From the NCBI RefSeq assembly GCF_026015985.1, contig NZ_CP110389.1, positions 1,582,001-1,646,000 of the forward strand: DNA of 64,000 bases. The letters run 5' to 3'. Position 1 is the first letter of the stretch. Every line of letters starts with the position of its first letter. The position numbers were made by a program, and so were the translations under genes. The notes below the pieces were generated by a model. The model was not told where the DNA came from, searched no databases, and saw nothing but the letters and a program-made list of their open reading frames with translations. Shown here piece after piece: positions 8,635-18,823 of the stretch. Origin of the DNA: Rhodopseudomonas sp. P2A-2r (GTDB lineage: Bacteria > Pseudomonadota > Alphaproteobacteria > Rhizobiales > Xanthobacteraceae).

Positions 8635-8736
8635 ATGCCCGTAGATAGCATGCTGGTGGCTGCGGCCGTCACGCTGATGTTCGTTGTCTTTGGCGTCGTC
8701 ATGTTCTGGGCCGAAAGGCAGACCCGGAACCTGTGA
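8635..8736 (+). CDS. Small single-span membrane protein (33 residues), FNR-controlled
   Basis: ATG 8635 follows a near-perfect Shine-Dalgarno (AAGGAGGG, 8622-8629), and the frame closes at TGA 8734-8736. The product has a short MPVDS N-terminus, one hydrophobic helix (MLVAAAVTLMFVVFGVVMFW) and a charged tail AERQTRNL. It was missed by length-based gene calling. The layout resembles accessory subunits of terminal oxidases (CydX, CcoQ-like), but no oxidase gene is nearby and I do not recognise the family. An FNR-type promoter upstream suggests it is made at low oxygen. The strong RBS and promoter make it convincing as a real gene. Confidence 0.75.
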   Translation: MPVDSMLVAAAVTLMFVVFGVVMFWAERQTRNL

Positions 8737-8854
8737 TCCACGGCCTGCAGCAGCCACGCAAAGTGGCTGATTCTTGCTCCGAAACATGCCATGAGGGTTG
8801 CGGCCGGCGCGAGTTTACTCGCCGGCCGGGTTCATGGCTGTGAAGGAGAATCGC

Positions 8855-10519
<1,665 letters not shown>

Positions 10520-10537
10520 GCGCGTGAAGCAATCGCA

Positions 10538-10660
10538 CCGTCATCCTGAGGCGGCTTCTTCGCGGCGCATTGCGCCGTGAGGAAGCCCTCGAAGGATGGC
10601 CGCGCACTCCGCCGTCGTCCTTCGAGGGGCACCGAAGAGGCGCCCACCTCAGGATGACGG
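10538..10660. repeat. Dispersed palindromic repeat, family B (GTCATCCTGAGG type), copy 1
   Basis: CGTCATCCTGAGG at the left end and CCTCAGGATGACGG at the right end are inverted repeats. Internally CTTCGAGG/CCTCGAAGG and GGCGCATTGCGCC pair. Related elements are at 39535-39640 and 63295-63394. It lies between convergent genes (pgm and the ABC operon), where it could act as a bidirectional transcription barrier. Confidence 0.75.
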
Positions 10661-10682
10661 CTCACTTGCTTGCGTGCTGACT

Positions 10683-11450
10683 TCAATGCCCGCTGGTGCG
10701 CCAGCGCAGCAGCCGTCGCTCGGCGACCGACATCGCGAGCGCCGTGACGTAGCCGATGATGCCGAGCAGGATCACGCCGGCGAATAGGTCCGCCGAACGA
10801 AACGACCGTGCCGACAGCAGCACCCAGTGGCCGAGGCCGTCGAGGCCGGCGAGGATTTCGCAGACCACCGAAAGGATCAATGCCACCGTGAGGCTCAGCC
10901 GCATGCCGGACAGGATGTCGGGACTTGCCGAGGGCAAAGCGATCTTGAAGATCACCGCCAGCCGCGACATGTGCAGGGACCGCGCCACCTCGTAGAGCCG
11001 TGGCTCCACCGCAGCAAAGCCGTGTACGGTGGCCAGTAGCATCGGCCAGATCGCGCCGAACGCGATCACGAACAGTGCCATGCCCTGGGTCAGCCCGAAC
11101 AGCGCGATGGCCACCGGGATGATCGCCGACACCGGCAGTGGCCGCAGGAATTCCAGCGACGGCGCCACATAACTGCGCATTGTCTTCGATGAGCCGATCA
11201 TGGCGCCGAGCGCCACGCCGACGATGGAGGCGGCGAGCCAGCCATAGGCCATGTGCTCCAGTGTCCCGAGCGTCTTCGCCAGCAGGTCGCCTGACGTGAA
11301 GCCACGCACCAGCGAAGCCCAGGCGCGGTCCGGCCCCGGCAGGAACACCGGCGACACCAGCTTGAGATTGGCGACCAGCTGCCACAGCGCGACGAAGCCG
11401 GCAGCGACCATGAAGCTCGCGATGCGCCAACCCAGCAGAGCGACGTTCAT
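10683..11450 (-). CDS. ABC transporter permease, NitT/TauT (SsuC-like) type, second permease
   Basis: This is a 255-residue inner-membrane protein starting MNVALLGWRIASFM with about six hydrophobic helices. The EAA-type cytoplasmic loop region reads EVARSLHMSRLAVIFKIALPSASPDILSGMRLSL, the coupling segment that docks on the ATPase. The start (11450) overlaps the upstream permease stop by ATGA, so translation is coupled. It is the last gene of the operon SBP-GntR-ATPase-permease-permease. Two different permease genes indicate a heterodimeric channel. Confidence 0.9.
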   Translation of the reverse strand: MNVALLGWRIASFMVAAGFVALWQLVANLKLVSPVFLPGPDRAWASLVRGFTSGDLLAKTLGTLEHMAYGWLAASIVGVALGAMIGSSKTMRSYVAPSLEFLRPLPVSAIIPVAIALFGLTQGMALFVIAFGAIWPMLLATVHGFAAVEPRLYEVARSLHMSRLAVIFKIALPSASPDILSGMRLSLTVALILSVVCEILAGLDGLGHWVLLSARSFRSADLFAGVILLGIIGYVTALAMSVAERRLLRWRTSGH

Positions 11451-12211
11451 GCCGTCTCTCCTGCCAGCGCGGCCGGGCCGAACAGATGGCGCTGCGCCAC
11501 CACCAAAGCGGTGTTGAGCGCATAGCCGATCAGGCCGATCCACAGCAGATAGGCCAGCATCAGGTCGGGCCGCAGCGCCTGCTGGGCGATCATGATGCCA
11601 GCGCCGAGGCCGATAGGGTTGATGGCGATCTCGACCGTCACCGCCACGATCAGCGCGATGCCCGCCGCGAGTCGGAACGCGAGGAAGATCCGCGGCAGCG
11701 CCGCGGGAATGATGATCTTGCTGATACGGTCGCCGGGCGACAGCCGTAGCACCCGCGACACTTCGATCAGCCGCGGCTCGATGCTGCCCACCGCGGCGCG
11801 GCTGAGGATCAGCATTGGCCAGACGCAGGCGAAGGCGACCACCACGATCTCCATGCGATAGCCGAAGCCGAGCGCGATCAGCGCGATAGGGAGCAGCGCG
11901 ATGGACGGGATCGGCCGCAGCGATTCGATGGTCACTTCCATCAGCCGGTCGAAGGGCTGAAACAGGCCAAGGGCGATGCCGAAGGCGAGGCCAACGCCGC
12001 TGCCGATCAGCAGGCCGGCCACGGCCGAGGCCAGCGTGTCGCGGGTGGCGACCAGCAGCGAACCGTCGCCGAACGCTTCAACGAGTGCAATCGCCACGGC
12101 GCTGGGCGGCGCCAGGGCGTCGCTCTGGATCTGTGACATGCGTGCGCCAATTTCCAGCGCGACCAGAAGCGCCACCGGGAGCAACGCCGCTTTCAAGCGC
12201 TCGCGACTCAT
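11447..12211 (-). CDS. ABC transporter permease, NitT/TauT type, first permease
   Basis: This is a 254-residue protein with an N-terminal helix (LLPVALLVALEIGA) and five further membrane segments. The EAA loop is EVSRVLRLSPGDRISKIIIPAALPRIFLAFRLAAG. It overlaps the ATPase gene (stop at 12208) by 4 bp and the next permease by 4 bp, indicating tight translational coupling. Together with its partner it forms the pore of the uptake system for an unknown small organic molecule. Confidence 0.9.
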   Translation of the reverse strand: MSRERLKAALLPVALLVALEIGARMSQIQSDALAPPSAVAIALVEAFGDGSLLVATRDTLASAVAGLLIGSGVGLAFGIALGLFQPFDRLMEVTIESLRPIPSIALLPIALIALGFGYRMEIVVVAFACVWPMLILSRAAVGSIEPRLIEVSRVLRLSPGDRISKIIIPAALPRIFLAFRLAAGIALIVAVTVEIAINPIGLGAGIMIAQQALRPDLMLAYLLWIGLIGYALNTALVVAQRHLFGPAALAGETA

Positions 12212-13014
12212 GCTTCGGAAGCCTTGATGAAGTCGAACAATTCTCGGCGCAGCCGCAGGAACTCAGGATCTTCCCGGGTGGTCAACTGGTCGCGCGGGCG
12301 TGGCAGATCGATCTTCAGTTCGATTCCGATGCGGCCGGGATGCGGCAGCAGGCCGATGACGCGGTCGCCGAGATAGATGGCTTCTTCCAGATCGTGGGTG
12401 ACGAAGATGACAGTGGCATTGCTGGCTTTGACCAGCGCCAGGACCTCGTCCTGCAGGCCCTGTCGCGTCATGGCGTCGAGCGCGCCAAAAGGCTCGTCCA
12501 TCATCAGCGCCTTGGGCTCTTGCGCCAGACAGCGCGCGATCTGCAGCCTCTGCTGCATGCCGCCGGACATTTCCGCCGGATATTTTGCGGCATGGTTGGG
12601 CAGGCCGACCTTGTTCAGCAATTCGTCGATACGGGCCGCACGTTGTGCCGCGGGCACACCGATGGTTTCCAGTGCCAGCGAGACATTGCCGGCGGCGGTG
12701 CGCCACGGCAGCAGCGCCTTGCCATAGTCCTGAAACACGATGGCAACGTCGCGCCGCGGCGCGCGCATCGGCTTGCCGTCGAAGCTCACGTCGCCGGACG
12801 TCGGCTGATACAGCCCGGAGGCAAGCCGCAGCGCGGTAGTCTTGCCGCAGCCCGAGGCGCCGATGATGCAGAGGAATTCGCCGGGTTTCACATCGAGCGA
12901 GAGATTCTCGATGATGGTCTTGCCGCCGAGATCGAGCGTGACCCGTTCGAAGGCGATCAGCGGCTTTTCGGGCAGCACCGATGTGACGTCGCGGCGGAGG
13001 GCGGACATGTTCAC
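12208..13014 (-). CDS. ABC transporter ATP-binding protein, NitT/TauT type
   Basis: Cytoplasmic ATPase of about 268 residues. Walker A GASGCGKTT, Q-loop FQDYGKALLPWRT, signature MSGGMQQR, Walker B ALMMDEPFGALD and switch His VTHDLEEAIYLGDR are all intact. Its substrate-group relatives are SsuB/TauB/NrtD. Start choice is between GTG 13014 (GGGAG 8 nt upstream), TTG 13017 and ATG 13008; it begins right at the stop of the GntR gene. Confidence 0.93.
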   Translation of the reverse strand: MNMSALRRDVTSVLPEKPLIAFERVTLDLGGKTIIENLSLDVKPGEFLCIIGASGCGKTTALRLASGLYQPTSGDVSFDGKPMRAPRRDVAIVFQDYGKALLPWRTAAGNVSLALETIGVPAAQRAARIDELLNKVGLPNHAAKYPAEMSGGMQQRLQIARCLAQEPKALMMDEPFGALDAMTRQGLQDEVLALVKASNATVIFVTHDLEEAIYLGDRVIGLLPHPGRIGIELKIDLPRPRDQLTTREDPEFLRLRRELFDFIKASEA

Positions 13015-13017
13015 CAA

Positions 13018-13716
13018 TCAATCTCCCTGGCCGGGCGGATAGACATAATCCAGTGTCGAATGCAGATGCGACGCGAGTGTCGCCTGGGATGCGCCGACGT
13101 CGCGGGCGAGAATACGGTCGGCCAGCAACTGGTGCGCGGCGACGAATCGCTCACCGCTGTCGAAACCACGCATCATCACCCGGCGATAGCGATAGGCCTG
13201 ATCGTAGAGTTCGGAATGCGCCGTCAGCAGCCGTTTCGAACCGCAGGCAGCCAGCAGGGCGGTGTGAAAGCCCTTGTGCAGTTTGTCGAAATCCGCGGCG
13301 CCCTCGCGAAACGCATCGCCGATCCGTTCGATATGTTTGCGCATCTGGTATAACGCTCCGACAATGCCTGCCTCCCAGGCGTCGTCGCCAAGCTGGATCG
13401 CCAGCCGCAGCGCCTCCATTTCCACCACGGTGCGCATCCGGGTGATGTCGGCGAGGTCGTCGCGGCTGATGTCGGCGACGCGAAAACCGCGCTGGCCGAT
13501 GCCGACGATCAGGCCGCGCGATACCAGCCGCGACAGGCCTTCGCGCATTGGCGTTGCGCCGATCTCATAGCGTTGGGCCAGATCGGTGATGCCGAGCCGC
13601 GCGCCGGGCGCCAGATGCCCGGCGATGATGTCGTGCTCCACCAGGCTCGCGGCACGCTCGCTCAGCGTGTCCTGGGTGGACACCTCTGCCGGGTTGCCGC
13701 GCGCCTGGTTGGTCAT
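13018..13716 (-). CDS. GntR-family (FCD/FadR subgroup) transcriptional regulator
   Basis: This is a 232-residue protein. The N-terminal winged HTH contains the typical GARLGITDLAQRYEIGATPMREGLSRLVSRGLI. The C-terminal FCD all-helical ligand domain shows metal-site-type histidines (HKGFHTALLAACGS, HSELYDQAYRYR, AHQLLADRIL). It is encoded inside the ABC operon, between the binding protein and the ATPase, so it most likely senses the imported compound or its product and controls this operon and the divergent catabolic genes. The start at 13716 is the only ATG in frame near the FCD-family start. Confidence 0.88.
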   Translation of the reverse strand: MTNQARGNPAEVSTQDTLSERAASLVEHDIIAGHLAPGARLGITDLAQRYEIGATPMREGLSRLVSRGLIVGIGQRGFRVADISRDDLADITRMRTVVEMEALRLAIQLGDDAWEAGIVGALYQMRKHIERIGDAFREGAADFDKLHKGFHTALLAACGSKRLLTAHSELYDQAYRYRRVMMRGFDSGERFVAAHQLLADRILARDVGASQATLASHLHSTLDYVYPPGQGD

Positions 13717-13724
13717 GGGGATAT

Positions 13725-14651
13725 CTACTTCAGGATCAGTTTGTTGAGGTCGAGCTTGCTCTGCAGCATCTTCTGCGATGCCATGATGTCGATCCACCAC
13801 GCCAGCTGCTCGGCCTTCAGCGCCGGATCCGACTTGTTGGGCGGCGACGCCTTCACCAGCTCGATCGCCTGCTTGGTGAACTTCGAGATCGAGGCGGAGG
13901 CCTTGTCGCGGTCGTTATTGACGATCACCGCGGCTTCGGCGATCGCGTCGCGGAATTTCTTGACGGTTGCGGGATTCTTCTCCGCCCATTCGCGCGATGC
14001 GGCGTAGAAAATGATCGGCTCGGTGCGGTTGAGTTCTTGCGCGTAGCGCGCGCCAACGCTGCCGAGGTTGGCATTCAGCATGCGGGTGACGAACGGTTCG
14101 GCGGTTAGCACCGCATCCACGCCGCCGGACTTGATGATATCCGGCATGGTCGGGAACGTGACCTCGACGAAGTTGACGCTCTTGGGATCGACGCCCTTTT
14201 CCACCAGCCACTTGACGAACAGCACGTGCAGGAAGGCGCCAAGCCCGGGCGCGCCGACCTTCTTGCCGACGAAATCCTTGGGATCCTTGATGGTGATGCC
14301 GTTGCGCACGAAGGCGGTGATGTTGGCGTTGGAGATCGGGTTCATCACCGACGCGCCGGCCACCGCGACGAGGTCCAGCCCGCCGTCGGCGGCCTGCAGG
14401 AACACTGTGGAGGTCGGGCCGCCGATCTGGATCGATCCGGACAGGATCGCGGCGGGAATGTTGGAATTGATCCCGATCAGGATCATCTCGGCGTCGAGGC
14501 CGTGCTTCTTGAAGATGCCCTCATCGACCGCGACCATCGCCGAAGCGCAGTCCGTTGTTGCAGTGCAACCGATCTGAAGCTTGGTCTGCGCAAAAGCAGG
14601 CGCGGCAAAGGACATTGCGGCGCAGACGAACACTGTTGTGAGCTTTTTCAC
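13725..14651 (-). CDS. ABC transporter periplasmic substrate-binding protein (NitT/TauT, SsuA/THI5-like)
   Basis: The product has 308 residues. The GTG start at 14651 is preceded by GAGGAAA. A signal peptide (KKLTTVFVCAAMSFAAPAFA, cleaved before QTKLQIG) targets it to the periplasm. The mature part shows the type-2 binding-protein pattern: AVDEGIFKKHGLDAEM, GSIQIGGPTSTVFLQA, KVGAPGLGAFLHVLF and EVTFPTMPDIIKSGGVDAVLTAEPFV. It is the first gene of the five-gene operon. Neighbouring catabolic genes suggest a carboxylate or aromatic-ring-derived ligand, not identified here. Confidence 0.9.
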   Translation of the reverse strand: MKKLTTVFVCAAMSFAAPAFAQTKLQIGCTATTDCASAMVAVDEGIFKKHGLDAEMILIGINSNIPAAILSGSIQIGGPTSTVFLQAADGGLDLVAVAGASVMNPISNANITAFVRNGITIKDPKDFVGKKVGAPGLGAFLHVLFVKWLVEKGVDPKSVNFVEVTFPTMPDIIKSGGVDAVLTAEPFVTRMLNANLGSVGARYAQELNRTEPIIFYAASREWAEKNPATVKKFRDAIAEAAVIVNNDRDKASASISKFTKQAIELVKASPPNKSDPALKAEQLAWWIDIMASQKMLQSKLDLNKLILK

Positions 14652-14746
14652 TCTTTCCTCCCCTGATGGCGATATTTTGGATCGCCCCTTGTTTATCGAT
14701 ATTTTTTTGATCATATATTTTATCGAAGAACAAAAGCAAGTGGGAG
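14652..14746. promoter_or_regulatory. Divergent promoter region of ABC/GntR operon and catabolic genes
   Basis: This 95-bp AT-rich stretch lies between the divergent starts. It holds TTGTTTATCGATAT and TTTGATCATATATTTTATCGA, with partly palindromic TGATCA and repeated TTTATCGA. A possible plus-strand promoter is TTGTTT (14689) and CATATA (14712) with 17-bp spacing. It is the natural operator site for the GntR regulator. No exact operator can be fixed by eye. Confidence 0.45.
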
Positions 14747-15739
14747 ATGTCCTTGAAACTCGCGACATATCGTTCCGGCGGCCAGGAAAAGGTCGGCGTG
14801 GTCCATCAGCACGATCAGAAACTATTCGATGTGGCTGCCGCCGCCAGCCGCAACGGCGGCGCCAATCCGGCCTTCGCCTCGATGCTGGCGCTGATCGACG
14901 CCGGTGAGTCTGCACTGGATTCGGCGCGCAACCTATTCGACAAACATGCCGGCGACGCATCGCTGTCGGTCGATGTGGCCGGCGCCGAGATCCTCGCGCC
15001 GGTACCGGAGCCGCGGCAGTGCCGTGACGGCATGTCTTTCCCGATTCATATTCTGGGCGCCCCGAAGGGCCAGCGTCGCCTGGCGGCCCGTGCCGCCAAC
15101 GACATGGAAGAACTGGCGCGCATTGATGCCGAACCGCCCGGTGAATTGCCGGACGTCTACAAGAAAATTCCGATCTACTACATCACCAACCGTTTTTCGG
15201 TGCGCGGCACCAACACCACCGTGAAATGGCCCCGCTATAGCAAAGTGATGGATTACGAACTGGAGTTCGGCATCATCACCAAGAACAAGGGTGCCAACAT
15301 CAGCGCGGCCAAGGCGAAGGATCACATCTTCGGCTATACCATCTTCAACGATTTCTCGGCGCGCGACGCCCAGCGCCTGGAAATGGAAGGCAGACTCGGC
15401 CCCTCCAAGGGCAAGAGTTTCGACGGCGGCAACGTGATGGGGCCGTGGATCGTCACTCCCGACGAGATCGGCGATCCCTACAAGCTCAAGATGGAATGCC
15501 GCGTCAACGGCAAGGTGCGCTCGACCGGCGTCACCGATGGCATGCTGTTCTCCTTCGAGGAACTGATCGCGCATATCAGCCAGGACGAGACCCTGATGCC
15601 CGGCGAGTTCATCGGCTCCGGCACCGTCGGCAACGGCTGCGGTCTCGAACTCGGCTGGTATCTCGAGGATAATGACGAGATCGAACTCGAGGTCGAGAAG
15701 ATCGGCGTGCTGAAGAACAAGGTGGTGCGGCAGAGCTAA
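14747..15739 (+). CDS. Fumarylacetoacetate hydrolase-family protein
   Basis: Cytoplasmic Mg/Mn-dependent enzyme of 330 residues. FAH-fold motifs are YYITNRFSVRG, the metal-ligand strand DYELEFGIITKNKG, GYTIFNDFSARDAQ, GKSFDGGNVMGPW and ECRVNGKVRSTG...LIAHISQDETLMPGEFIGSGTV. Members hydrolyse C-C bonds of acylpyruvates or decarboxylate and isomerise ring-cleavage products. ATG 14747 has GGGAG directly abutting it, whereas TTG 14753 would sit 6 nt behind GTGGGAG, so the true start may be six bases downstream. It forms a unit with the cyclase-family gene, divergent from the ABC/GntR operon. Confidence 0.88.
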   Translation: MSLKLATYRSGGQEKVGVVHQHDQKLFDVAAAASRNGGANPAFASMLALIDAGESALDSARNLFDKHAGDASLSVDVAGAEILAPVPEPRQCRDGMSFPIHILGAPKGQRRLAARAANDMEELARIDAEPPGELPDVYKKIPIYYITNRFSVRGTNTTVKWPRYSKVMDYELEFGIITKNKGANISAAKAKDHIFGYTIFNDFSARDAQRLEMEGRLGPSKGKSFDGGNVMGPWIVTPDEIGDPYKLKMECRVNGKVRSTGVTDGMLFSFEELIAHISQDETLMPGEFIGSGTVGNGCGLELGWYLEDNDEIELEVEKIGVLKNKVVRQS

Positions 15740-15750
15740 CGCGAAGTCTT

Positions 15751-15884
15751 GTGTTCCGGACGCGGTGCGGCGCGACGTGCCGCTCCGCAAATCCGGACCC
15801 ACAAGCCGCTAACACAAGTATGGGTCCCGGGTCTGCGGCGCACCACCATCGCTGGGCGATGGCGCTGCACCGCGCCCGGGACAC
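15751..15884. repeat. Dispersed palindromic intergenic repeat, family A, copy 2
   Basis: Starts GTGTTCCGGACGCGGTGCGG and ends CGCTGCACCGCGCCCGGGACAC, the same inverted ends as the element at 5011-5169, with an altered centre. As in the first copy it lies inside an operon, between two cotranscribed catabolic genes. Confidence 0.75.
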
Positions 15885-15922
15885 GAAGCCAAAAATTTGA
15901 AAAGCAAAAGGGAAGAACCTCC

Positions 15923-16699
15923 ATGGCCCGACGCCTCATCGATATCTCCGTGCCCTTGCAGAACGACGTGCCCGCCGATCCGCCGGGCAATGGTCCCGCG
16001 ATCGAATACATCGATCACCAGCAGGGCCTGCCGCGCATGCTGCAGTTCTTCGACGGGCTGAAGAAGGAAGACCTGCCGGACGGCGAGGGCTGGGCCGTGG
16101 AAATGGTCAAGCTCTCGACCCATAACGGCACCCATCTCGATGCGCCCTGGCATTTTCATCCGACGATGAATCGCGGCGAACGCTCCTGGACTATCGACGA
16201 AGTGCCGCTGGAATGGTGCCTGCAGCCTGGCGTCAAGCTCGACTTCCGGCATTTCCCCGACGGCTACGTCGCCAATGCGGCCGATGTCGAGGCCGAGCTG
16301 AAGCGCATCGGCCACACGCTGAAGCCGCTGGAAATCGTGGTGGTCAATACCTCGGCCGGCGCCAAATACGGACAGCAGGACTACGTCACCTCCGGCTGCG
16401 GCATGGGCTACGAAGCCACCATGTATCTGCTGGAGCGCGGCGTGCGCCTGACCGGTATCGACGGCTGGAGCTGGGACGCACCTTTCGTCCACACTGCCAA
16501 GAAATACGCTGAGACCCACGATGCCAGCCTGATCTGGGAAGGTCACAAGGCCGGCCGTCACATCGGCTATTGCCACATCGAGAAGCTGCACAATCTCGAG
16601 GAGCTGCCGTCCACGGGCTTCACCGTGTCGTGCTTCCCGGTGAAGATCGAGAAGGCATCGGCGGGCTGGACCCGGGCGGTGGCGATCATCGATAGCTAG
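15923..16699 (+). CDS. Cyclase-family (kynurenine formamidase-like) metal-dependent hydrolase
   Basis: This is a 258-residue protein with the diagnostic metal-binding motif HNGTHLDAPWHFHP (HxGTHxDxPxH) near residues 70-85 and a conserved LTGIDGWSWDAPF segment. The family includes kynurenine formamidase and isatin hydrolase, which open amide- or lactam-type bonds using Mn or Zn. The pairing with a fumarylacetoacetate-hydrolase-family gene and a GntR-controlled ABC importer suggests sequential hydrolysis of an imported cyclic or acylated compound. ATG 15923 follows AAGGGAAGAACCTCC. Confidence 0.88.
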   Translation: MARRLIDISVPLQNDVPADPPGNGPAIEYIDHQQGLPRMLQFFDGLKKEDLPDGEGWAVEMVKLSTHNGTHLDAPWHFHPTMNRGERSWTIDEVPLEWCLQPGVKLDFRHFPDGYVANAADVEAELKRIGHTLKPLEIVVVNTSAGAKYGQQDYVTSGCGMGYEATMYLLERGVRLTGIDGWSWDAPFVHTAKKYAETHDASLIWEGHKAGRHIGYCHIEKLHNLEELPSTGFTVSCFPVKIEKASAGWTRAVAIIDS

Positions 16700-16716
16700 G
16701 ACGCATCGGGCGCCGC

Positions 16717-17622
16717 TCAGTTCTTGACCGCATAGAGCGGCGTCCGCAGCGTCAGCTGGTAGGCCGGCTTCGGCACCCAGGATATTTCAGCCGTGAGGCC
16801 GAACAATCGGTTGTCATCGTCATCCAGCCGCTCGAGATCGAAGCGGGCGATCGGCTGGGTGAACGGCTGGAACGGCGTCAGCGCCAGGATCTGCGCCCCG
16901 CCGAAGGATTGCACGCCGAACCGGCCGGACAGTTTCCAGTTGCTCGGCCACTGATAGTAGCCGCCGAGATAGCCGATGATCGACGGCTTGATCCGGGCAA
17001 GATCGCTGTCGACGGCGACGCTGACATAGCGCACGCCGGCCAGCAGTCCCCGGGTCTCGTCGGGGTCGAGCGCATAGTCGAAATCGACGATGCTGGTGAG
17101 GGTGGTGGTCGCCAGCACGCTGGATGCGATCGACCGCGACAGCGTCGATTGCAGCGTGACGGTCGGAATCGATCCGCCGTTCTGCTGGATGACGTCGGCC
17201 TGAAAGCCGATGTTCCAGCTGTCCGCGGTCAGCCACGTCCATGACGTCGCGTCGGTGCGCGTGGTGCTGGAGCTGACGCCGCCATAGACCGAGACGCGGT
17301 CGTTGAGATCCAGCGTGATCGGCGCGTTCACCGAGACCGTCTGGCTCGCTGGTGACGACAGCGCCGGCAATGCCGTGAAATTCCTGAAGCCGATGCCGAG
17401 CGCTCCGGAGGGCAGGGTGGTATAGTAGGTCTGGAGGTCGAGATAGATATTGGGCACTGCCCGGGGTGGCTTTGCGGCGCCGTCCTCGTCGTCGCTGCTG
17501 TCCTTGCCCAGTGCCGGACCGGCCAGCGACAACGATCCGAACAGGAGCAGCACAGCCGCGGATCGCGCTCCGGCGTGACGATGCCGTCGAAATGCCTGCT
17601 GGCCCGCGCGCCGAACAATCAC
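16717..17622 (-). CDS. Exported protein, probable outer-membrane beta-barrel, function unknown
   Basis: About 301 residues from GTG 17622; ATG 17736 would add 38 residues before the signal sequence. An arginine-rich n-region and hydrophobic stretch SAAVLLLFGSLSLAGPALG form a signal peptide, followed by an acidic patch KDSSDDEDG. The rest is alternating-polarity beta strands (VSVNAPITLDLNDRVSVYGGVSSSTTR, YVSVAVDSD, SIIGYLGGYYQWPSNWKLSGRFGVQ) ending in a strand with near C-terminal aromatics (TLRTPLYAVKN). This fits an outer-membrane protein. It converges on the cyclase gene. Confidence 0.6.
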   Translation of the reverse strand: MIVRRAGQQAFRRHRHAGARSAAVLLLFGSLSLAGPALGKDSSDDEDGAAKPPRAVPNIYLDLQTYYTTLPSGALGIGFRNFTALPALSSPASQTVSVNAPITLDLNDRVSVYGGVSSSTTRTDATSWTWLTADSWNIGFQADVIQQNGGSIPTVTLQSTLSRSIASSVLATTTLTSIVDFDYALDPDETRGLLAGVRYVSVAVDSDLARIKPSIIGYLGGYYQWPSNWKLSGRFGVQSFGGAQILALTPFQPFTQPIARFDLERLDDDDNRLFGLTAEISWVPKPAYQLTLRTPLYAVKN

Positions 17623-17803
17623 CCCAGCCCCCAATCCTGACAGCAGCAATGCGGGAGAGATTAATCCGGGACATTCTTGGGTGACAACCGGAGATCCGCC
17701 AGCAGCGGCAGAGGCGGACGTCGATAGACGACGCATGGAACCCGGGGCCCCCGGGATGCTTGTCAGTTGCGCGGCTTGAGCCGCGCGGCAACGGCAGGGC
17801 ACC

Positions 17804-18796
17804 ATGCGACAATGGATCATCATTCTCGGACTGGCAGCCTTCGCACCGTTGCCGGCTGTGGCGGCCGAATTGAATGCCGATACCATCAACGCCGCGAACT
17901 TTGCCGGCAAGTTTCCGGTGGAAGAAAAGATCAGCCCGCTCGCGATCAAGGTGCAGGTCTTGCTCGACCGCGCACATTTCTCGCCGGGCGAGATCGACGG
18001 CCGCTTCGGCGACAATGTGGAAAAGGCGCTGCAGGCCTTCACCGAGGCCAACGGTATGACTGCCGGCAAGGTGCTGACGCCGGAGATCTGGACCCGCCTG
18101 CAGCAGGTCGCGACCGATCCCGTTATGGCGGACTACGTCCTCACCGACCGGGATGTGAACGGACCATATCTCGAAAAGTTGCCGGTCAAGATGGAGGACA
18201 TGAAGGAGCTGAAGCGGCTGGGCTATACCAGCGCGAAGGAAGCGCTCGGCGAGCGCTTCCACATGAGCCAGGAACTGCTGGCCGAACTCAATCCGAAGCA
18301 GAAGTTCGACCGCGCCGGCGACAGGATCGTCATCGTCAACCTGCCGCCTGATAAAGCGAAGGAAAAAGTGACGCGCATCGAGGTCGACAAGGTCAGGCAG
18401 ACGGTGAAGGCTTTCGGCAAGGATGGTGCGTTGCTTGCATTCTACCCGGCCAGCGTCGGGAGCGAGGAAAAACCCACGCCGACAGGAATGTTGAAAGTGG
18501 TGTCAGTGGATGCCAATCCGACCTATCGCTACGATCCGAAGTACAAATTCAAAGGCGTGGAGTCCACCAAGCCGTTCACCATCCGGTCGGGCCCCAACAA
18601 TCCGGTCGGCAGCATGTGGATAGGTCTGTCACAGCAGAGCTATGGCATCCACGGCACCGGCGATCCCTCACGCGTCAGCAAGAGCGACTCCCACGGCTGC
18701 GTCCGTCTTACCAACTGGGACGTCGAACGCCTCGGTGCCATGGTGAAGAAGGGCGTCGAGGTGAGCTTCGTCGACGGCAAGCAGGCGGCAAAATAG
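17804..18796 (+). CDS. L,D-transpeptidase (YkuD family) with peptidoglycan-binding domain
   Basis: Periplasmic cell-wall enzyme of 330 residues making 3-3 cross-links or anchoring proteins to peptidoglycan. A signal peptide (1-20, ending AVAA) is followed by a PG_binding_1-like repeat ([31 protein letters not shown]). A LysM-like stretch comes next ([15 protein letters not shown]...[10 protein letters not shown]), then the YkuD domain with [10 protein letters not shown] and the catalytic block GIHGT...[13 protein letters not shown] containing His and Cys. It is a single gene, with convergent neighbours on its 3' side. Confidence 0.93.
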   Translation: MRQWIIILGLAAFAPLPAVAAELNADTINAANFAGKFPVEEKISPLAIKVQVLLDRAHFSPGEIDGRFGDNVEKALQAFTEANGMTAGKVLTPEIWTRLQQVATDPVMADYVLTDRDVNGPYLEKLPVKMEDMKELKRLGYTSAKEALGERFHMSQELLAELNPKQKFDRAGDRIVIVNLPPDKAKEKVTRIEVDKVRQTVKAFGKDGALLAFYPASVGSEEKPTPTGMLKVVSVDANPTYRYDPKYKFKGVESTKPFTIRSGPNNPVGSMWIGLSQQSYGIHGTGDPSRVSKSDSHGCVRLTNWDVERLGAMVKKGVEVSFVDGKQAAK

Positions 18797-18823
18797 CTCC
18801 GCCATCGGCCTGTCGCTGGGGCA

